A DNA stretch of 64,000 bases, taken from assembly GCF_029784155.1 (NCBI RefSeq), contig NC_073693.1, positions 190,147,127-190,211,126 of the forward strand, given 5' to 3'. The stretch comes from Uranotaenia lowii (taxonomy: Eukaryota; Arthropoda; Insecta; Diptera; Culicidae). A program made the translations under genes and the position numbers. Below are positions 1-9,682 of this stretch, piece by piece. The notes under the pieces are model-generated. The model had not been told where the DNA came from. It saw only the letters and a program-made list of their open reading frames with translations, and searched no databases. Within the stretch, counting starts at the first letter, position 1; each line of letters starts with the position of its first letter.

Positions 1-1
1 G

Positions 2-2326
2 TGTCTTAATCAAATAAATCATGTAAAAAATGCCTGTAGTCGATATCTGGACTTATTATTTTCAAATCTGACTGATGATTTTTGTGTTGTAGAAGCTTCA
101 GATCCAATTTGGAAAAACGAGGTCTTCCACACTGCTATCGAATTCTCAATCATATGTCCTGATCAAAAACGTTTACCAGATGATTACGAGTTTATAGAGA
201 CGTTTGACTTTTTTCATGCTAACTATAATATGATTAAAACGAAATTACAAGTTGTTGATTGGCAAACAATATTCAGAGCTGAAAACTCAACAGACAATCA
301 AGTGGAGATTTTTTACAAAATTCTTGGTAATATTCTCAATGAATACGTTCCAACAAAATTAAAGCGACGAACAAATAATAACAAAAATCCGCCATGGTTC
401 ACGAAAGAGCTTGTGCATTTAAGAAATAAAAAGCAGAAGGCACATAAAAACTGGAAAAAGAATCCATCATTAGTCACTAAGTTAGAACACCAAGAAGCCA
501 GTAATCGACTAGCAATACGCTTAAATACTTCTTTCCAAGACTATAATATAAAAATTGAGCAAAACATAAAATCGAACCCAAGAAACTTTTTAAGATATGT
601 CAATACAAAATTAAAAAATAATAGTTTTCCATCTCGCATGTACTTTGGCAGCATAGAAGGTCAAAATTCCGACGAAATTTGTAATCTATTCGCCGACTTT
701 TTCCAAAATGTTTACACTAGTTTTTCCGAGCAAGATCGTGATACTTCGTTTTTTAGTTATCTCTCTGATTCAACGGTACTTACTGTAGTAGAATCAATTT
801 CCTTTGAAGAAATATCTAAAACCATTTCTTCCTTAGACAGCACTAAAGGGCCCGGGCCTGATGGAATTCCTCCACTTCTTTTAAAAAATCTAGTAAATGA
901 ACTGAGTATGCCATTGTTTCTTCTATTTAACTCTTCATTGAAATCAGGTGTTTTTCCTCAAGTATGGAAAGAATCATTTCTTGTACCCATATTCAAGTCA
1001 GGAAAAAAATCTGACATAAACAATTACAGGGGCATAGCCATTTTATCGTGCATACCAAAACTTTTCGAAGCTATAGTGAATGCAAAAATATATAATCAAA
1101 TTAAAACACTCATTACTGAAAAGCAACATGGATTTGTTAAAGGAAGATCTACAGCCACTAATTTACTCGAGTTTGTTACCTATAATATTAGCTGTATGGA
1201 TCGCGGTAATTCTGTACAGGCTTTATACACGGACTTCAGTAAAGCTTTTGACAGAATTGACATCCCCATGTTAATTTTTAAACTTAATAAACAGGGTTTC
1301 AGTTCACACCTACTGAAATGGATAAGGTCCTATTTAACGAACCGCTCACAAGTTGTTAGATTTAATGGTTCACTTTCAAAAAGTATCTCCGTTACTTCTG
1401 GTGTGCCTCAAGGCTCCCATCTCGGCCCCTTATTATTTATTTTATACGTAAATGATATAACTTGTCTTCTCAAGCAGTCAAATGTGCTAATTTATGCTGA
1501 TGATATGAAACTTTATATGAAAGTGAATAGCGAAGAAGACTTTAGAATCTTTCAAAACGAAGTTAATGTATTTAACAAATGGTGCATTAAAAGTCTGCTC
1601 AAACTTAACGTGGCAAAATGTTCAAATATTGTATTTACCAGAAGAAAATGTCAGTCATATGAAATTGTCAAATTGGGAGATGATCCTGTCGAGAGAGTCA
1701 ACAAAATTAGAGACCTTGGAGTTATATTGGACTCAAAACTTACCTTTGTAGATCACTATAACTCAATAATCCAGAAATCAAACGGTATGTTAGCATTTAT
1801 AAAACGTTTCAGTTATAATTTTAAAGACCCATACACAATAAAAACATTGTACACAGCTTATGTTAGATCTATTCTTGAGTATTGTAGCGTTGTGTGGTCG
1901 CCTTTTCAAATTTTACATAAAAACCGTTTGGAATCAGTCCAGAAACAATTTGTTCTATTCGCTTTACGAAATTTAGGATGGTCTCAGAACCAATTACCTA
2001 GCTATGAATCACGTTGCCTGCTTATAAACATGGAAACATTAAGTGTAAGAAGAGAGTTTGCTGCAATCTGTTTTGTAAACGACATAATTAATCAGCGCGT
2101 TCAGTCTGCTTATCTACTAAATCAATTAAACTTTTATTGTCCTTGCCGTCATTTAAGAACAAGAAATCTTTTCATTATAACCTCTACTCGAACTGATTAT
2201 GGAAAATATAGTCCTGTTAATTGTTTAATGTATAGTTATAATAAACATTATGAGAATATAGACTTAACTATGTCAAAACAGCAGCTGAAAAAAGGTTTTT
2301 ACGGTAACAGGCACCGAAGAACCTGA
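2..2326 (+). CDS. Non-LTR retrotransposon ORF2, 5' part outside window (endonuclease C-terminus + reverse transcriptase)
   Basis: The frame is open from base 2, so the start lies outside the window; the ATG at 230 is internal. The first residues (RYLDLLFSN) match the end of an APE-type endonuclease. A linker and a reverse transcriptase follow, with SSLDSTKGPGPDG, the YTDFSKAFD block, GVPQGSHLGPLLF and the catalytic YADD (codons near 1493-1504). After the thumb the protein ends without an RNase H domain. This fits the CR1/Jockey group; I cannot fix the clade. In the cell it would nick target DNA and copy its own RNA. No stop or frameshift is seen in the visible part, so the copy looks fairly young. 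Confidence 0.88.
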   Translation, partial: CLNQINHVKNACSRYLDLLFSNLTDDFCVVEASDPIWKNEVFHTAIEFSIICPDQKRLPDDYEFIETFDFFHANYNMIKTKLQVVDWQTIFRAENSTDNQVEIFYKILGNILNEYVPTKLKRRTNNNKNPPWFTKELVHLRNKKQKAHKNWKKNPSLVTKLEHQEASNRLAIRLNTSFQDYNIKIEQNIKSNPRNFLRYVNTKLKNNSFPSRMYFGSIEGQNSDEICNLFADFFQNVYTSFSEQDRDTSFFSYLSDSTVLTVVESISFEEISKTISSLDSTKGPGPDGIPPLLLKNLVNELSMPLFLLFNSSLKSGVFPQVWKESFLVPIFKSGKKSDINNYRGIAILSCIPKLFEAIVNAKIYNQIKTLITEKQHGFVKGRSTATNLLEFVTYNISCMDRGNSVQALYTDFSKAFDRIDIPMLIFKLNKQGFSSHLLKWIRSYLTNRSQVVRFNGSLSKSISVTSGVPQGSHLGPLLFILYVNDITCLLKQSNVLIYADDMKLYMKVNSEEDFRIFQNEVNVFNKWCIKSLLKLNVAKCSNIVFTRRKCQSYEIVKLGDDPVERVNKIRDLGVILDSKLTFVDHYNSIIQKSNGMLAFIKRFSYNFKDPYTIKTLYTAYVRSILEYCSVVWSPFQILHKNRLESVQKQFVLFALRNLGWSQNQLPSYESRCLLINMETLSVRREFAAICFVNDIINQRVQSAYLLNQLNFYCPCRHLRTRNLFIITSTRTDYGKYSPVNCLMYSYNKHYENIDLTMSKQQLKKGFYGNRHRRT

Positions 2327-2427
2327 CTTTGTAAATGTAAAGAAAAATTATTATTATTAAGCTTATTTGAAAATTGTAATCTCTAGGTTTAAGTTATTAT
2401 ATATATGTAGCCTACACTGTTTGGCGG

Positions 2428-2445
2428 AATAAATAAATAAATAAA
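2428..2445 (+). repeat. AAATA-type 3' tail of the preceding non-LTR element
   Basis: A run of AAAT/AATA units lies about 100 bases after the ORF2 stop, where a short simple-sequence tail is expected for a target-primed retrotransposon. The interval 2327-2427 is the 3' UTR. Confidence 0.7.
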
Positions 2446-2849
2446 TTCATTATAGCTTCTCAATATTGAAAAATCAAGTCAAACTATTTTACCAGATTAT
2501 CAGCAGTCGATTCCTAATGGAAAAAAGTCCTGAAATAGAGCTCTTTTTTAAATGCTAATAACTTTTCACGAGTTTATAATATTGCGCTGATTTTATAATA
2601 TTTTTAATTGTCAAGAATAAATCTATCCATAGAAAAATAAATATTTGGGGGTCCAAGGGAAGTTTTAGCCGCCATCCCGGAACTTCCAGTAGAAAAAAAT
2701 TTATTTCAAACAAGACATCCAATTTTGGCTTGGCATTTCTGTATCTCGTGTACCGATTATCTCAATTGCTTTATTTTTTTTTCGTTAACTTGAATAAGTG
2801 TTATTTTCATACTTGGTCTCACAAAGATCCCAGTCCTTCAGTTTTTTTT
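2446..2849. other. AT-rich spacer, nothing recognised
   Basis: AT-rich sequence with no convincing ORF, RNA gene or inverted repeat. It separates the non-LTR tail from the I-clade 3' UTR that begins near 2850. Confidence 0.5.
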
Positions 2850-2979
2850 AAATTTACAAATGGTTTTATTAAGGCATTTTACTTATAAAGTTTTTATGTG
2901 CCGGGAGTTTTTTTTTCTAACTTTGGGTTAGTAAGAGGGGGGCGTAATCGTTGCGGCTACTCAACTGTTAATTCAAATC
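2850..2979 (-). mobile_element. 3' UTR fragment of an I-clade element (backbone, piece 1)
   Basis: Matches by eye the 3' UTR of the full-length I element near 43,224-43,345. Shared blocks include ATTAAGGCATT, AGTAAGAGGGGGGC and GCGGCTACTCAACTGTTAAT. It is interrupted by the copia element and resumes at 7352. The T/A-rich stretch at 2840-2850 would be the remains of its poly(A) end. Confidence 0.75.
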
Positions 2980-3165
2980 TGTTGGAATAATCGGCAATCG
3001 AAGAATGCTGGTTACCGGTCACCTCTATGGAAACGGAAGTTTTCTTTAATAAACAACCGTGAAAATTTTCTCAGTCTACATTAAGCTCTCCACCAAGCTG
3101 CTAATAAATCTTTTCTACTGTTAAATTCTGTTTAACTTATTTTAACCAAATATCAAGAATCAAGA
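2980..3165 (+). repeat. 5' LTR of copia element
   Basis: Starts TGTTGGAATAATCGG, 186 bp, identical to 7161-7346. Judged against the duplicated AAATC it ends in AAGA, not the usual CA. Confidence 0.95.
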
Positions 3166-3175
3166 GGTTATGGGC
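3166..3175 (+). promoter_or_regulatory. Copia primer-binding site (initiator-Met half-tRNA type) overlapping the start codon
   Basis: GGTTATGGGC immediately follows the LTR and is complementary to the anticodon region of initiator tRNA-Met, the primer known for Drosophila copia. The gag-pol ATG (3170-3172) lies inside it, because the CAU anticodon pairs with the ATG. Confidence 0.8.
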
Positions 3176-6100
3176 GACTCACGCAAAGATCCGGTCCACG
3201 GGATCCCGCAGTTCTCGGGTACCGGCTTTGACAATTGGCGCTTCAGGGTGGAAGCTTACTTGAAATCGGTAAATCTTTTGGACGTGGTCAAGAACGATCC
3301 CCCGGCGGTTCTGGCTGAACGTGCTAAGTTCCTGGAGAAGGACGGAAAGGCGACGTATTTGCTGATTTCGTTCATTCACGATGACCTGCTGCACGTTGTA
3401 CGGGACAAGGAGACGTCAAAGGAAATTTGGACAAGCCTGGAGAACGTTTATGCCAAGAAATCCGTTTCGTCGCAGACCTTCATCCGAAAGCAACTTGCGA
3501 AGCTAAAAATGGTTGAAGGATCGTCAGTGAAGGACCATTTGAAGATCTTCGAAGACCTTATTCGTCAGCTGAAGTTGGCCGGAGCGAAACTCGAAGAAAA
3601 CGACGTTGTTGCTCAGCTTTTTGCCACTCTTCCCGAATCGTTTGATCCCTTAGTTACCGCCTTGGAGAATCTGGGAGAGGAAAATCTGAAACTGGACGTG
3701 GTTCGAGAGCGCCTTCTTGCAGAGGAATTGAAGAAAACGGACCGAGTTGCAGATTCCAACCAAGAAAAACCTGCTGCTTTTCAAGGATCGAAACACAGGA
3801 CAGCGTTCGTTAAATTCACGGGAAAGTGCAGACGCTGCCAAAAGAAGGGACATAAGGCCAAAGATTGTCGTGTCAAGCTTGCGTCGGACGGACGAGCTGA
3901 AGCTAATGCTGCAAGTGGAGGTAAAGCGATAGCCTTCATGACTGGAAGGAGTTTTTCCGAACGAGCGACGGGTGTCGTGACCTTCAAATTGGATTCTGGG
4001 GCCACGGACCACCTCGTGAACGTGAAACACTGTTTCGCTGACCTTACGAAGCTGAAGGCACCGGTGATCATCAATGTGGCGAAAGATGATCAGTCGCTGA
4101 TATCCTGGCATCGAGGAACAATTACGGGTGTCAATAAGGAAGGCGTCAAGCTGGTCCTGAAAGATGTGCTGTTTGTTCCTGATCTTCGAGAAAATCTTCT
4201 CTCTGTGAAGAAGATGGCGAAAGCAAATTTGGACGTTACTTTCAAGAAAACGGAAGCAACTGTGCGGTACGACGGCAAGCTGATCGGAAAATGTCCCGTT
4301 CGTGGTGACCTTTACGAGCTTGATTTGGTCCTCGATACTGTGGCGGCCAACTTGTGTGGAGCTGTGAGCGGTAATCTATGGCACCGTCGACTTGGCCATT
4401 TGGGCATCCAGAATTTGCAAGCACTTGTAAAGCACAACATGGTAACAGGTATTTCCGAGGAACCAGGTAAATTGGATTTTTGTGATGTATGTGTTCTTGG
4501 AAAGCAGTGCCGAGAACCATTCTCGGGTACAAGAGTCCGTGCTTCAAGACCTTTAGAGAAAGTTCACTCCGACGTGTGTGGTCCTATCACACCGGCAGCT
4601 TGGGATGGTTCTCGGTACTTTGTCTTGTTTATTGACGATTTCACGCACTTCGCAGTAGTGTATCCCCTCAAGAAGAAGTCCGAGGTATTCCAACGGTTCC
4701 GAGAATACGAAGCGATGGCAACTGTCGCTCTAGGACATTCAATTTCGAAGCTGACTGTGGATCAAGGCAGAGAATATTGCTCCAAGGACCAGCGGGAGTT
4801 TTACTTGTCCAAAGGGATCCAGGTTGAGTCAACTGCAGCGTATACACCGCAGCAAAATGGTGTGTCAGAACGATTCAATCGAACAATCATCGAAAAGGTT
4901 CGTGCGATGTTGTCCGAATCTCAAACTCCGAAGTACCTGTGGAACGAAGCGGTTCTGGCTGCGGTGTACCTAACCAACAGAAGTCCAACGAGTGCTCTAT
5001 CTTGCCAGAAGACCCCTGCGGAAATGTGGACAGGCCACAAGCCAGACCTGAGCAAACTTCGAGTTTTTGGCTGTAAAGCGTATGCTTGGGTGGCGGCGCA
5101 ACAGAGAAGAAAACTGGACCCGAAAAGCAAACTGGCTGTGATGGTTGGCTATGCTCCAAATGCTTACCGTCTGTGGAATCCAGAGAAGAAGGAATTGTTC
5201 CTGTCAAGAGACGTGAAGTTTGATGAAAATAGTTTTCCGTTTGCTGCTAAGGTTCCTTGCGAAAGTCCGTCGAGTGTGGTCCCTATTCAATATGATTTCC
5301 AAGTTGAAGAAGTGCGGCCACATGAAAACCCCGTTGAAAGCGAAGAGGTGCCCCCGCCGGATCAGAACAGAAGCATCATGACTGACGACGAAGACGATGA
5401 CGTTGACGAAACCGGAGCGCTCCCTTCGAAAACAGACCGTGGTTCGAACCTCGATATGGTAACCCCGAGGCGCGGCGAACGGGAGCGCAAGCTCCCCGGT
5501 AAGTTTAAAGACTTTGTTGTTGGAAAACTTTTCACTGCCGCGCAATCCTGTCCTACAGATATTGTTCCAAACGTTGATGCTGTTGTGGGACAAGATGAGG
5601 TCGAACATTCCATTTCCGATGCTCCTGAGGCGTATAAGGACATTGCTGGGCGAGACGATGAGGTTTTCTGGAGGCAAGCAATCGATGAAGAACTGACGTC
5701 CCTGGCTGACAACCACGTGTGGCGGCTGGTAGAACGACCAGTTGGCGTGGTTCCACTCAAATCCAAATGGGTGTTCCGGGTCAAGCAAGACGAAAATGGA
5801 AAACCTGTGCGATACAAGGCTCGTTTAGTCGCTAAAGGTTTCCTGCAGAAGGCTGGCGTCGATTATAGCGAAACTTATTCCCCTGTTGCTAAGTTGGCGA
5901 CAATACGAACTGTTCTGGCTGTAGCGGTGCACCGGAAGATGTTCATCAATCAACTCGATGTCAAGACGGCGTTCCTGTACGGTGAACTAGAAGAAGACGT
6001 CTATTTGTCCATACCCGATGGAGTCACCGCAAAGCCGAATCTGGTGTGCAAGTTGGAACGGTCACTGTATGGGCTCAAGCAAAGCCCACGATGTTGGAAT

Positions 6101-7171
6101 AATAAACTGAATGACATCCTTCTGGTTTTCGGTTTCAAGCGTTCCTGCCATGACTATTGCTTATATACCCGAAACGACGATCGAGGGCGGGTGTTTATCG
6201 TCATCTACGTTGACGACCTGCTCATCGTTGGCAATCGTCTGGAGCTGATGAAGCAGATCAAGCTATCACTTTCCAAAAACCTTCAGATGACGGACCTTGG
6301 GGAAGTGAACCTCTTTCTCGGAATCAAGATCCGATATGATCGTTCTGCTGGTTTGATGTCTCTGAGTCAAGAAGTCGCTGTGGATCGTGTGTTGGCGAAA
6401 TTCGGCATGGAAGATTGCAACCACGTGAAAACACCAATGGAGAAGGCCTGTTTTCTACCAACGAATGAAGGAAATCCGGTCTGTCATCCTTATCGTGAGC
6501 TACTTGGAAGTCTCATGTACACAATGCTATGTGTCCGTCCCGATATTGCATTCGCTGTTGCATACTTGGGACGTTTCCAAAGTCAACCTGGCGAAGCACA
6601 CTGGCAAGCGCTGAAAAGAGTGGTCCGATACATGAAAGGCACGAAGAACCTCAAGCTCCAATTCAAGCGAGACGAAAAGGCTGAAGTATTGATCGGGTAC
6701 GCTGATGCGGATTGGGCGTCGGATACTGAAGATAGGAAATCCGTGAGCGGTTATGTCTTCAAGGTATTCGGCAATACGGTGTCCTGGGCCAGTAGGAAGC
6801 AACAAACCGTTGCATTGTCATCCTGTGAGGCAGAGTATGCAGCCTTAAGCGTAGCTGCTTCCGAAGGACTGTGGCTACAAGGAATCTTAGAAGATCTACA
6901 GCAAGTTCCCCCTGATAAACCGTTCAAGATTTTTGAAGACAATCGTGGCTGCATTGCGATGGCCACAAACACCGAGAACAAGCGTGTGAAGCATATTGAT
7001 GTGAAACACCATTTCCTGCGAGATCATGTGGCACATGGAAGGCTGCAGATCGTACCAATAGGAACAGCAAACCAACTTGCAGATGCGTTCACCAAAGCAC
7101 TGGAACCTGGACGTTTCTGCAACCTGCGGCCCCTCCTGGGATTGACCGATTCAGGGCGGGTGTTGGAATAA
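3170..7171 (+). CDS. Copia gag-pol polyprotein
   Basis: A single uninterrupted 1,333-aa frame in Ty1/copia order. The gag (UBN2-like N-terminus, ITGEFDNWRF-type start region) ends in a CCHC knuckle CRRCQKKGHKAKDC near residue 220. Protease LDSGATDH is near 275. Integrase has an HHCC finger (HRRLGH...CDVC) near 405-445 and DDE residues in HSDVCGP, TVDQGREY and QQNGVSERFNR. Reverse transcriptase has YVDD at about 1013-1016. RNase H has YADADWA, SSCEAEYAAL and VKHHFLRD. The stop codon TAA falls inside the 3' LTR. The start was chosen because the ATG lies directly in the primer site and gag homology begins there. All catalytic residues are present, so it is probably competent. Confidence 0.96.
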   Translation: MGDSRKDPVHGIPQFSGTGFDNWRFRVEAYLKSVNLLDVVKNDPPAVLAERAKFLEKDGKATYLLISFIHDDLLHVVRDKETSKEIWTSLENVYAKKSVSSQTFIRKQLAKLKMVEGSSVKDHLKIFEDLIRQLKLAGAKLEENDVVAQLFATLPESFDPLVTALENLGEENLKLDVVRERLLAEELKKTDRVADSNQEKPAAFQGSKHRTAFVKFTGKCRRCQKKGHKAKDCRVKLASDGRAEANAASGGKAIAFMTGRSFSERATGVVTFKLDSGATDHLVNVKHCFADLTKLKAPVIINVAKDDQSLISWHRGTITGVNKEGVKLVLKDVLFVPDLRENLLSVKKMAKANLDVTFKKTEATVRYDGKLIGKCPVRGDLYELDLVLDTVAANLCGAVSGNLWHRRLGHLGIQNLQALVKHNMVTGISEEPGKLDFCDVCVLGKQCREPFSGTRVRASRPLEKVHSDVCGPITPAAWDGSRYFVLFIDDFTHFAVVYPLKKKSEVFQRFREYEAMATVALGHSISKLTVDQGREYCSKDQREFYLSKGIQVESTAAYTPQQNGVSERFNRTIIEKVRAMLSESQTPKYLWNEAVLAAVYLTNRSPTSALSCQKTPAEMWTGHKPDLSKLRVFGCKAYAWVAAQQRRKLDPKSKLAVMVGYAPNAYRLWNPEKKELFLSRDVKFDENSFPFAAKVPCESPSSVVPIQYDFQVEEVRPHENPVESEEVPPPDQNRSIMTDDEDDDVDETGALPSKTDRGSNLDMVTPRRGERERKLPGKFKDFVVGKLFTAAQSCPTDIVPNVDAVVGQDEVEHSISDAPEAYKDIAGRDDEVFWRQAIDEELTSLADNHVWRLVERPVGVVPLKSKWVFRVKQDENGKPVRYKARLVAKGFLQKAGVDYSETYSPVAKLATIRTVLAVAVHRKMFINQLDVKTAFLYGELEEDVYLSIPDGVTAKPNLVCKLERSLYGLKQSPRCWNNKLNDILLVFGFKRSCHDYCLYTRNDDRGRVFIVIYVDDLLIVGNRLELMKQIKLSLSKNLQMTDLGEVNLFLGIKIRYDRSAGLMSLSQEVAVDRVLAKFGMEDCNHVKTPMEKACFLPTNEGNPVCHPYRELLGSLMYTMLCVRPDIAFAVAYLGRFQSQPGEAHWQALKRVVRYMKGTKNLKLQFKRDEKAEVLIGYADADWASDTEDRKSVSGYVFKVFGNTVSWASRKQQTVALSSCEAEYAALSVAASEGLWLQGILEDLQQVPPDKPFKIFEDNRGCIAMATNTENKRVKHIDVKHHFLRDHVAHGRLQIVPIGTANQLADAFTKALEPGRFCNLRPLLGLTDSGRVLE

Positions 7172-7346
7172 TCGGCAATCGAAGAATGCTGGTTACCGGT
7201 CACCTCTATGGAAACGGAAGTTTTCTTTAATAAACAACCGTGAAAATTTTCTCAGTCTACATTAAGCTCTCCACCAAGCTGCTAATAAATCTTTTCTACT
7301 GTTAAATTCTGTTTAACTTATTTTAACCAAATATCAAGAATCAAGA
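7161..7346 (+). repeat. 3' LTR of copia element
   Basis: Identical to 2980-3165. It contains the last bases of the gag-pol ORF and is followed by the target duplication AAATC. Confidence 0.95.
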
Positions 7347-7351
7347 AAATC

Positions 7352-7550
7352 TTATTATAGGAAAGGAAAGGGGATAAACTGGGGTCACCTCCAAGAACAG
7401 TTTCCGTTAGGGTCCGGGGGTGGCTTCCTCATCATAGCTACATCAGGGTTTTCGACTTCCTGGCCAGCCTTCTTTGAGGTGTTGTAGGACCCGTCGGATG
7501 AAAGTTTGTTTTAATAAGAAGACGAAACGAGCATTAGATGGAGTACAGAC
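7352..7550 (-). mobile_element. 3' UTR fragment of an I-clade element (backbone, piece 2)
   Basis: Collinear with about 43,345-43,555 of the full-length I element. Shared blocks include GGAAAGGAAAG, CTTCCTGGCCAGCCTTCTT and GAGCATTAGAT. Similarity is clearly lower than in the coding pieces near 30.9 kb. It ends at AGTACAGAC, which reappears at 29,669. Confidence 0.75.
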
Positions 7551-7690
7551 GGTTGTATATTCTTTACCGGAATACCATTCACCGGAATATCATTTACCGG
7601 AGAGTACTATTTACCGGACTATACCATTTACCGGAAAACCATTTACCGGACTATACCATTTACCGAAAAACCATTTACCGGATTTTCTTA
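7551..7690 (+). repeat. Left foldback arm, ATTTACCGGA-type subrepeats
   Basis: About eight tandem units of roughly 15-20 bp, each carrying (T/C)ACCGGA or a close variant. This is the inverted counterpart of 29,525-29,668. Confidence 0.85.
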
Positions 7691-7925
7691 AATACGTATA
7701 AATTTGGGCTGTACCCCGATTCCCCAAAAATTCACGTCTTTCTCCAGATTTTTTTTCACCGGAATTTATATTTTTTTTTTTGGAAATTCTTTATTTGAAA
7801 CGGCTCATACCTTTAGGCTTTAAGGAGCCAAACTGGTTTTGTTTGATTACAATTGTGTGCTTATATCTAGTTCACTTTTTAAGAAAAGATAGAAGATAGA
7901 TAGGGACATGTGAAATTAAAAAGAA

Positions 7926-8164
7926 TTATAGACGAAGATCAATAACTTTTAGGAAAACATATATTTCAAACATGTAGCCCAAGTCTATCACAGCCAGCAC
8001 ATCTCTCACTGGAACATAGGGTGGTTTTCCTCGGGCCCTAAGGGAGTCTATAAAATTCGTTCTGGCGACAAGATGGACCTCGCACGACCAAACAACCAAA
8101 CAATATGCTCGATGTCATGGTAACCTTGGCCGCAACCACATAGATTGCTGCCAGCAATATGTAA
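7926..8164 (-). pseudogene. C-terminal end of the decayed I-clade ORF2 (zinc-knuckle segment)
   Basis: Translated on the minus strand this gives CGCGQGYHDIEHIVW and then, after one frameshift, SLRARGKPPYVPVRDVLA and a stop at 7926-7928. These match CVCGDGYHDIDHVVW and TLRARRKPPGVPIRDILA of the intact ORF2 at 43.6 kb. It is the missing end of the fragment that stops at 21,949. Confidence 0.85.
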
Positions 8165-8572
8165 TGGAAAAAAAAAACAAAATCTGATGTCGATTGAAAT
8201 GGCGTTTGTATTTCAGCCGAATAAGATGGCAAATTGACCATTGTGATGTGGCGGAGTGTATGGACGATGCCCACAACAAAATTCAAATAGCAAACACATG
8301 TTTGTAATTTTATCCCATTATATTCCTCCCAAGCATATAACAATCAAGAACTCGACTCACTCTTAGTGTTCCTGTTTGGTCCTGGGCGAGCTGGCCGGAT
8401 TCCGGGGTGACAGCATCCTGGGCATGCTTCTGGTTCGCACGCTCCTACTTTCGTCTAGCTCAGGCACTCGGCCGGAGAAGTTTCGTCGAGTTGTTGTGGC
8501 AACGGAGGCGATTCTCGATTGCTTCGCATTCCAGGCTGGGAGTGATGTTTGCGCAAACTGATGACGGCTGAG
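8165..8572. mobile_element. Left part of an unclassified insertion split by the hAT-like foldback (continues 20,618-21,942)
   Basis: Lies between ATGTAA (8159-8164) and the hAT-like end at 8573. Joined to 20,618-21,942 it would be about 1.73 kb flanked by ATGTAA on both sides (second copy 21,943-21,948). The right part has faint resemblance to the gypsy LTR in this window (CAGGAGGAATTTCCC, GATTGGCAATTACTTAC), so a divergent solo LTR is possible. No coding domain is seen. Confidence 0.4.
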
Positions 8573-8852
8573 CAGGGATTGAAAATTAAGCTCATTTGAG
8601 CGAGCTTCATAGCTCTTTATTTCCATAGCTCCGCTTACAAAGCAATCGACGAAGCTCCTATCGTTTTTGTCTCCGGAGCATCGCATTGCTAAGCTCTTAT
8701 TTGGAAGAAACCTTAGCTCTTTTTTTGCCTCGTGAGCCCGTTAGCTCATGCCTCCAGAGGAGCTTGAGCTTGTTGGCTCAACCGATTCAAATTCGTTGAG
8801 CTTGATTTCACTGCTGCTGTTCGAGCCAACGCCTGCATTTTTGTACACAAGT

Positions 8853-9638
8853 GAACTACCGTTCTAAGCAAGATTGTCCCATGTGGAAAAACGTGCAAAC
8901 GAGAAAAACGCGATTGAAATATCAGCTATATTTCCAATTTTTCTCTCAAACTAAAAATTCACCGACAGTTTTTTCGTAGTGAACAGTTCAAGTTAATCAT
9001 TTTACAATGTTTTCTGCCAAAAAAATTACATTTCCTACAAAAAAAAACAGCAAATTAGAGCCAAAAATGCTCCGTGTGACACTTTTGCGTAGAATCAGTA
9101 CGCATGCCGATGCTAGTTCTACGAAAAACTGTCACACGGCTACAATTTTTCTATAATTTTAAAAGCTTGCGTAGTTTATTTTTTTGCCAAAAACTCATGC
9201 TAAACCGTAATTTGAGAAATACGTTCCTTTGTTTATAAAAATGTATAGTTGAGTATGGATCTTGTAAGTAGTGCCTACCGAAAGGAGTTTAGTGAAAATT
9301 TCTCTGAATAAAACACTCAAGGCTTCTCGCTCCTCCTCTGCCCTCTATTTTAGTGTTCTTTTCAGTGAATAACATTAAATTCAACAGTTTGAACTCATCT
9401 TAAGACAATTTTTTGATAAAATTTGCATTTTTAATAGAATTTTTTTTAGTGTGACATTCTTGTGTAGAACTATCAACATAGAGACAACCACCTTGATGAA
9501 AATTTCGTATAAGTTCAGAACAAAGTATACTTGTTTGTGTTTTTATTCGAAAGTTAACACTAAAAGAGACCGTTTCCAGCAAAAAAGTGAAAATGACCCA
9601 AAAGTCACATGGGACATTCTTGCGTAGAACGGCAGTGA
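8853..9638. mobile_element. TIR element with CCGTTCTA(C/A)GCAAGA(A/T)TGTCCCATGTG ends
   Basis: The left arm has ACCGTTCTAAGCAAGATTGT (from 8859). The right arm, reverse-complemented, has GCCGTTCTACGCAAGAATGT (ending 9635). Internal copies of the TGTGACA...TTCTACG motif occur near 9079, 9117 and 9449. Non-coding, about 0.79 kb, inside the hAT-like element. Confidence 0.65.
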
Positions 9639-9682
9639 AGTAACTAAAAAAAGGGCTTGTCGCATGGATTTTTAAACTAAAT

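Larger units (their letters stand above)
2980..7346 (+). mobile_element. Complete Ty1/copia LTR retrotransposon
   Basis: A 4,367-bp element: two 186-bp LTRs identical by eye, one gag-pol ORF, a half-tRNA primer site, a purine tract (7153-7160) directly before the 3' LTR, and a 5-bp target duplication AAATC (2975-2979 and 7347-7351). LTR identity and the intact ORF indicate a very recent insertion. It lies inside the 3' UTR of an I-clade element. Confidence 0.97.

Noticed and set aside
5204..5817. Minus-strand frames of 150-194 aa opposite copia pol
   Set aside because: Shadow frames of a well-supported polyprotein on the other strand.
8038..8343. 101-aa minus-strand frame
   Set aside because: Wrong frame of the I-clade ORF2 end (8164-7926) fused to the flanking insertion.
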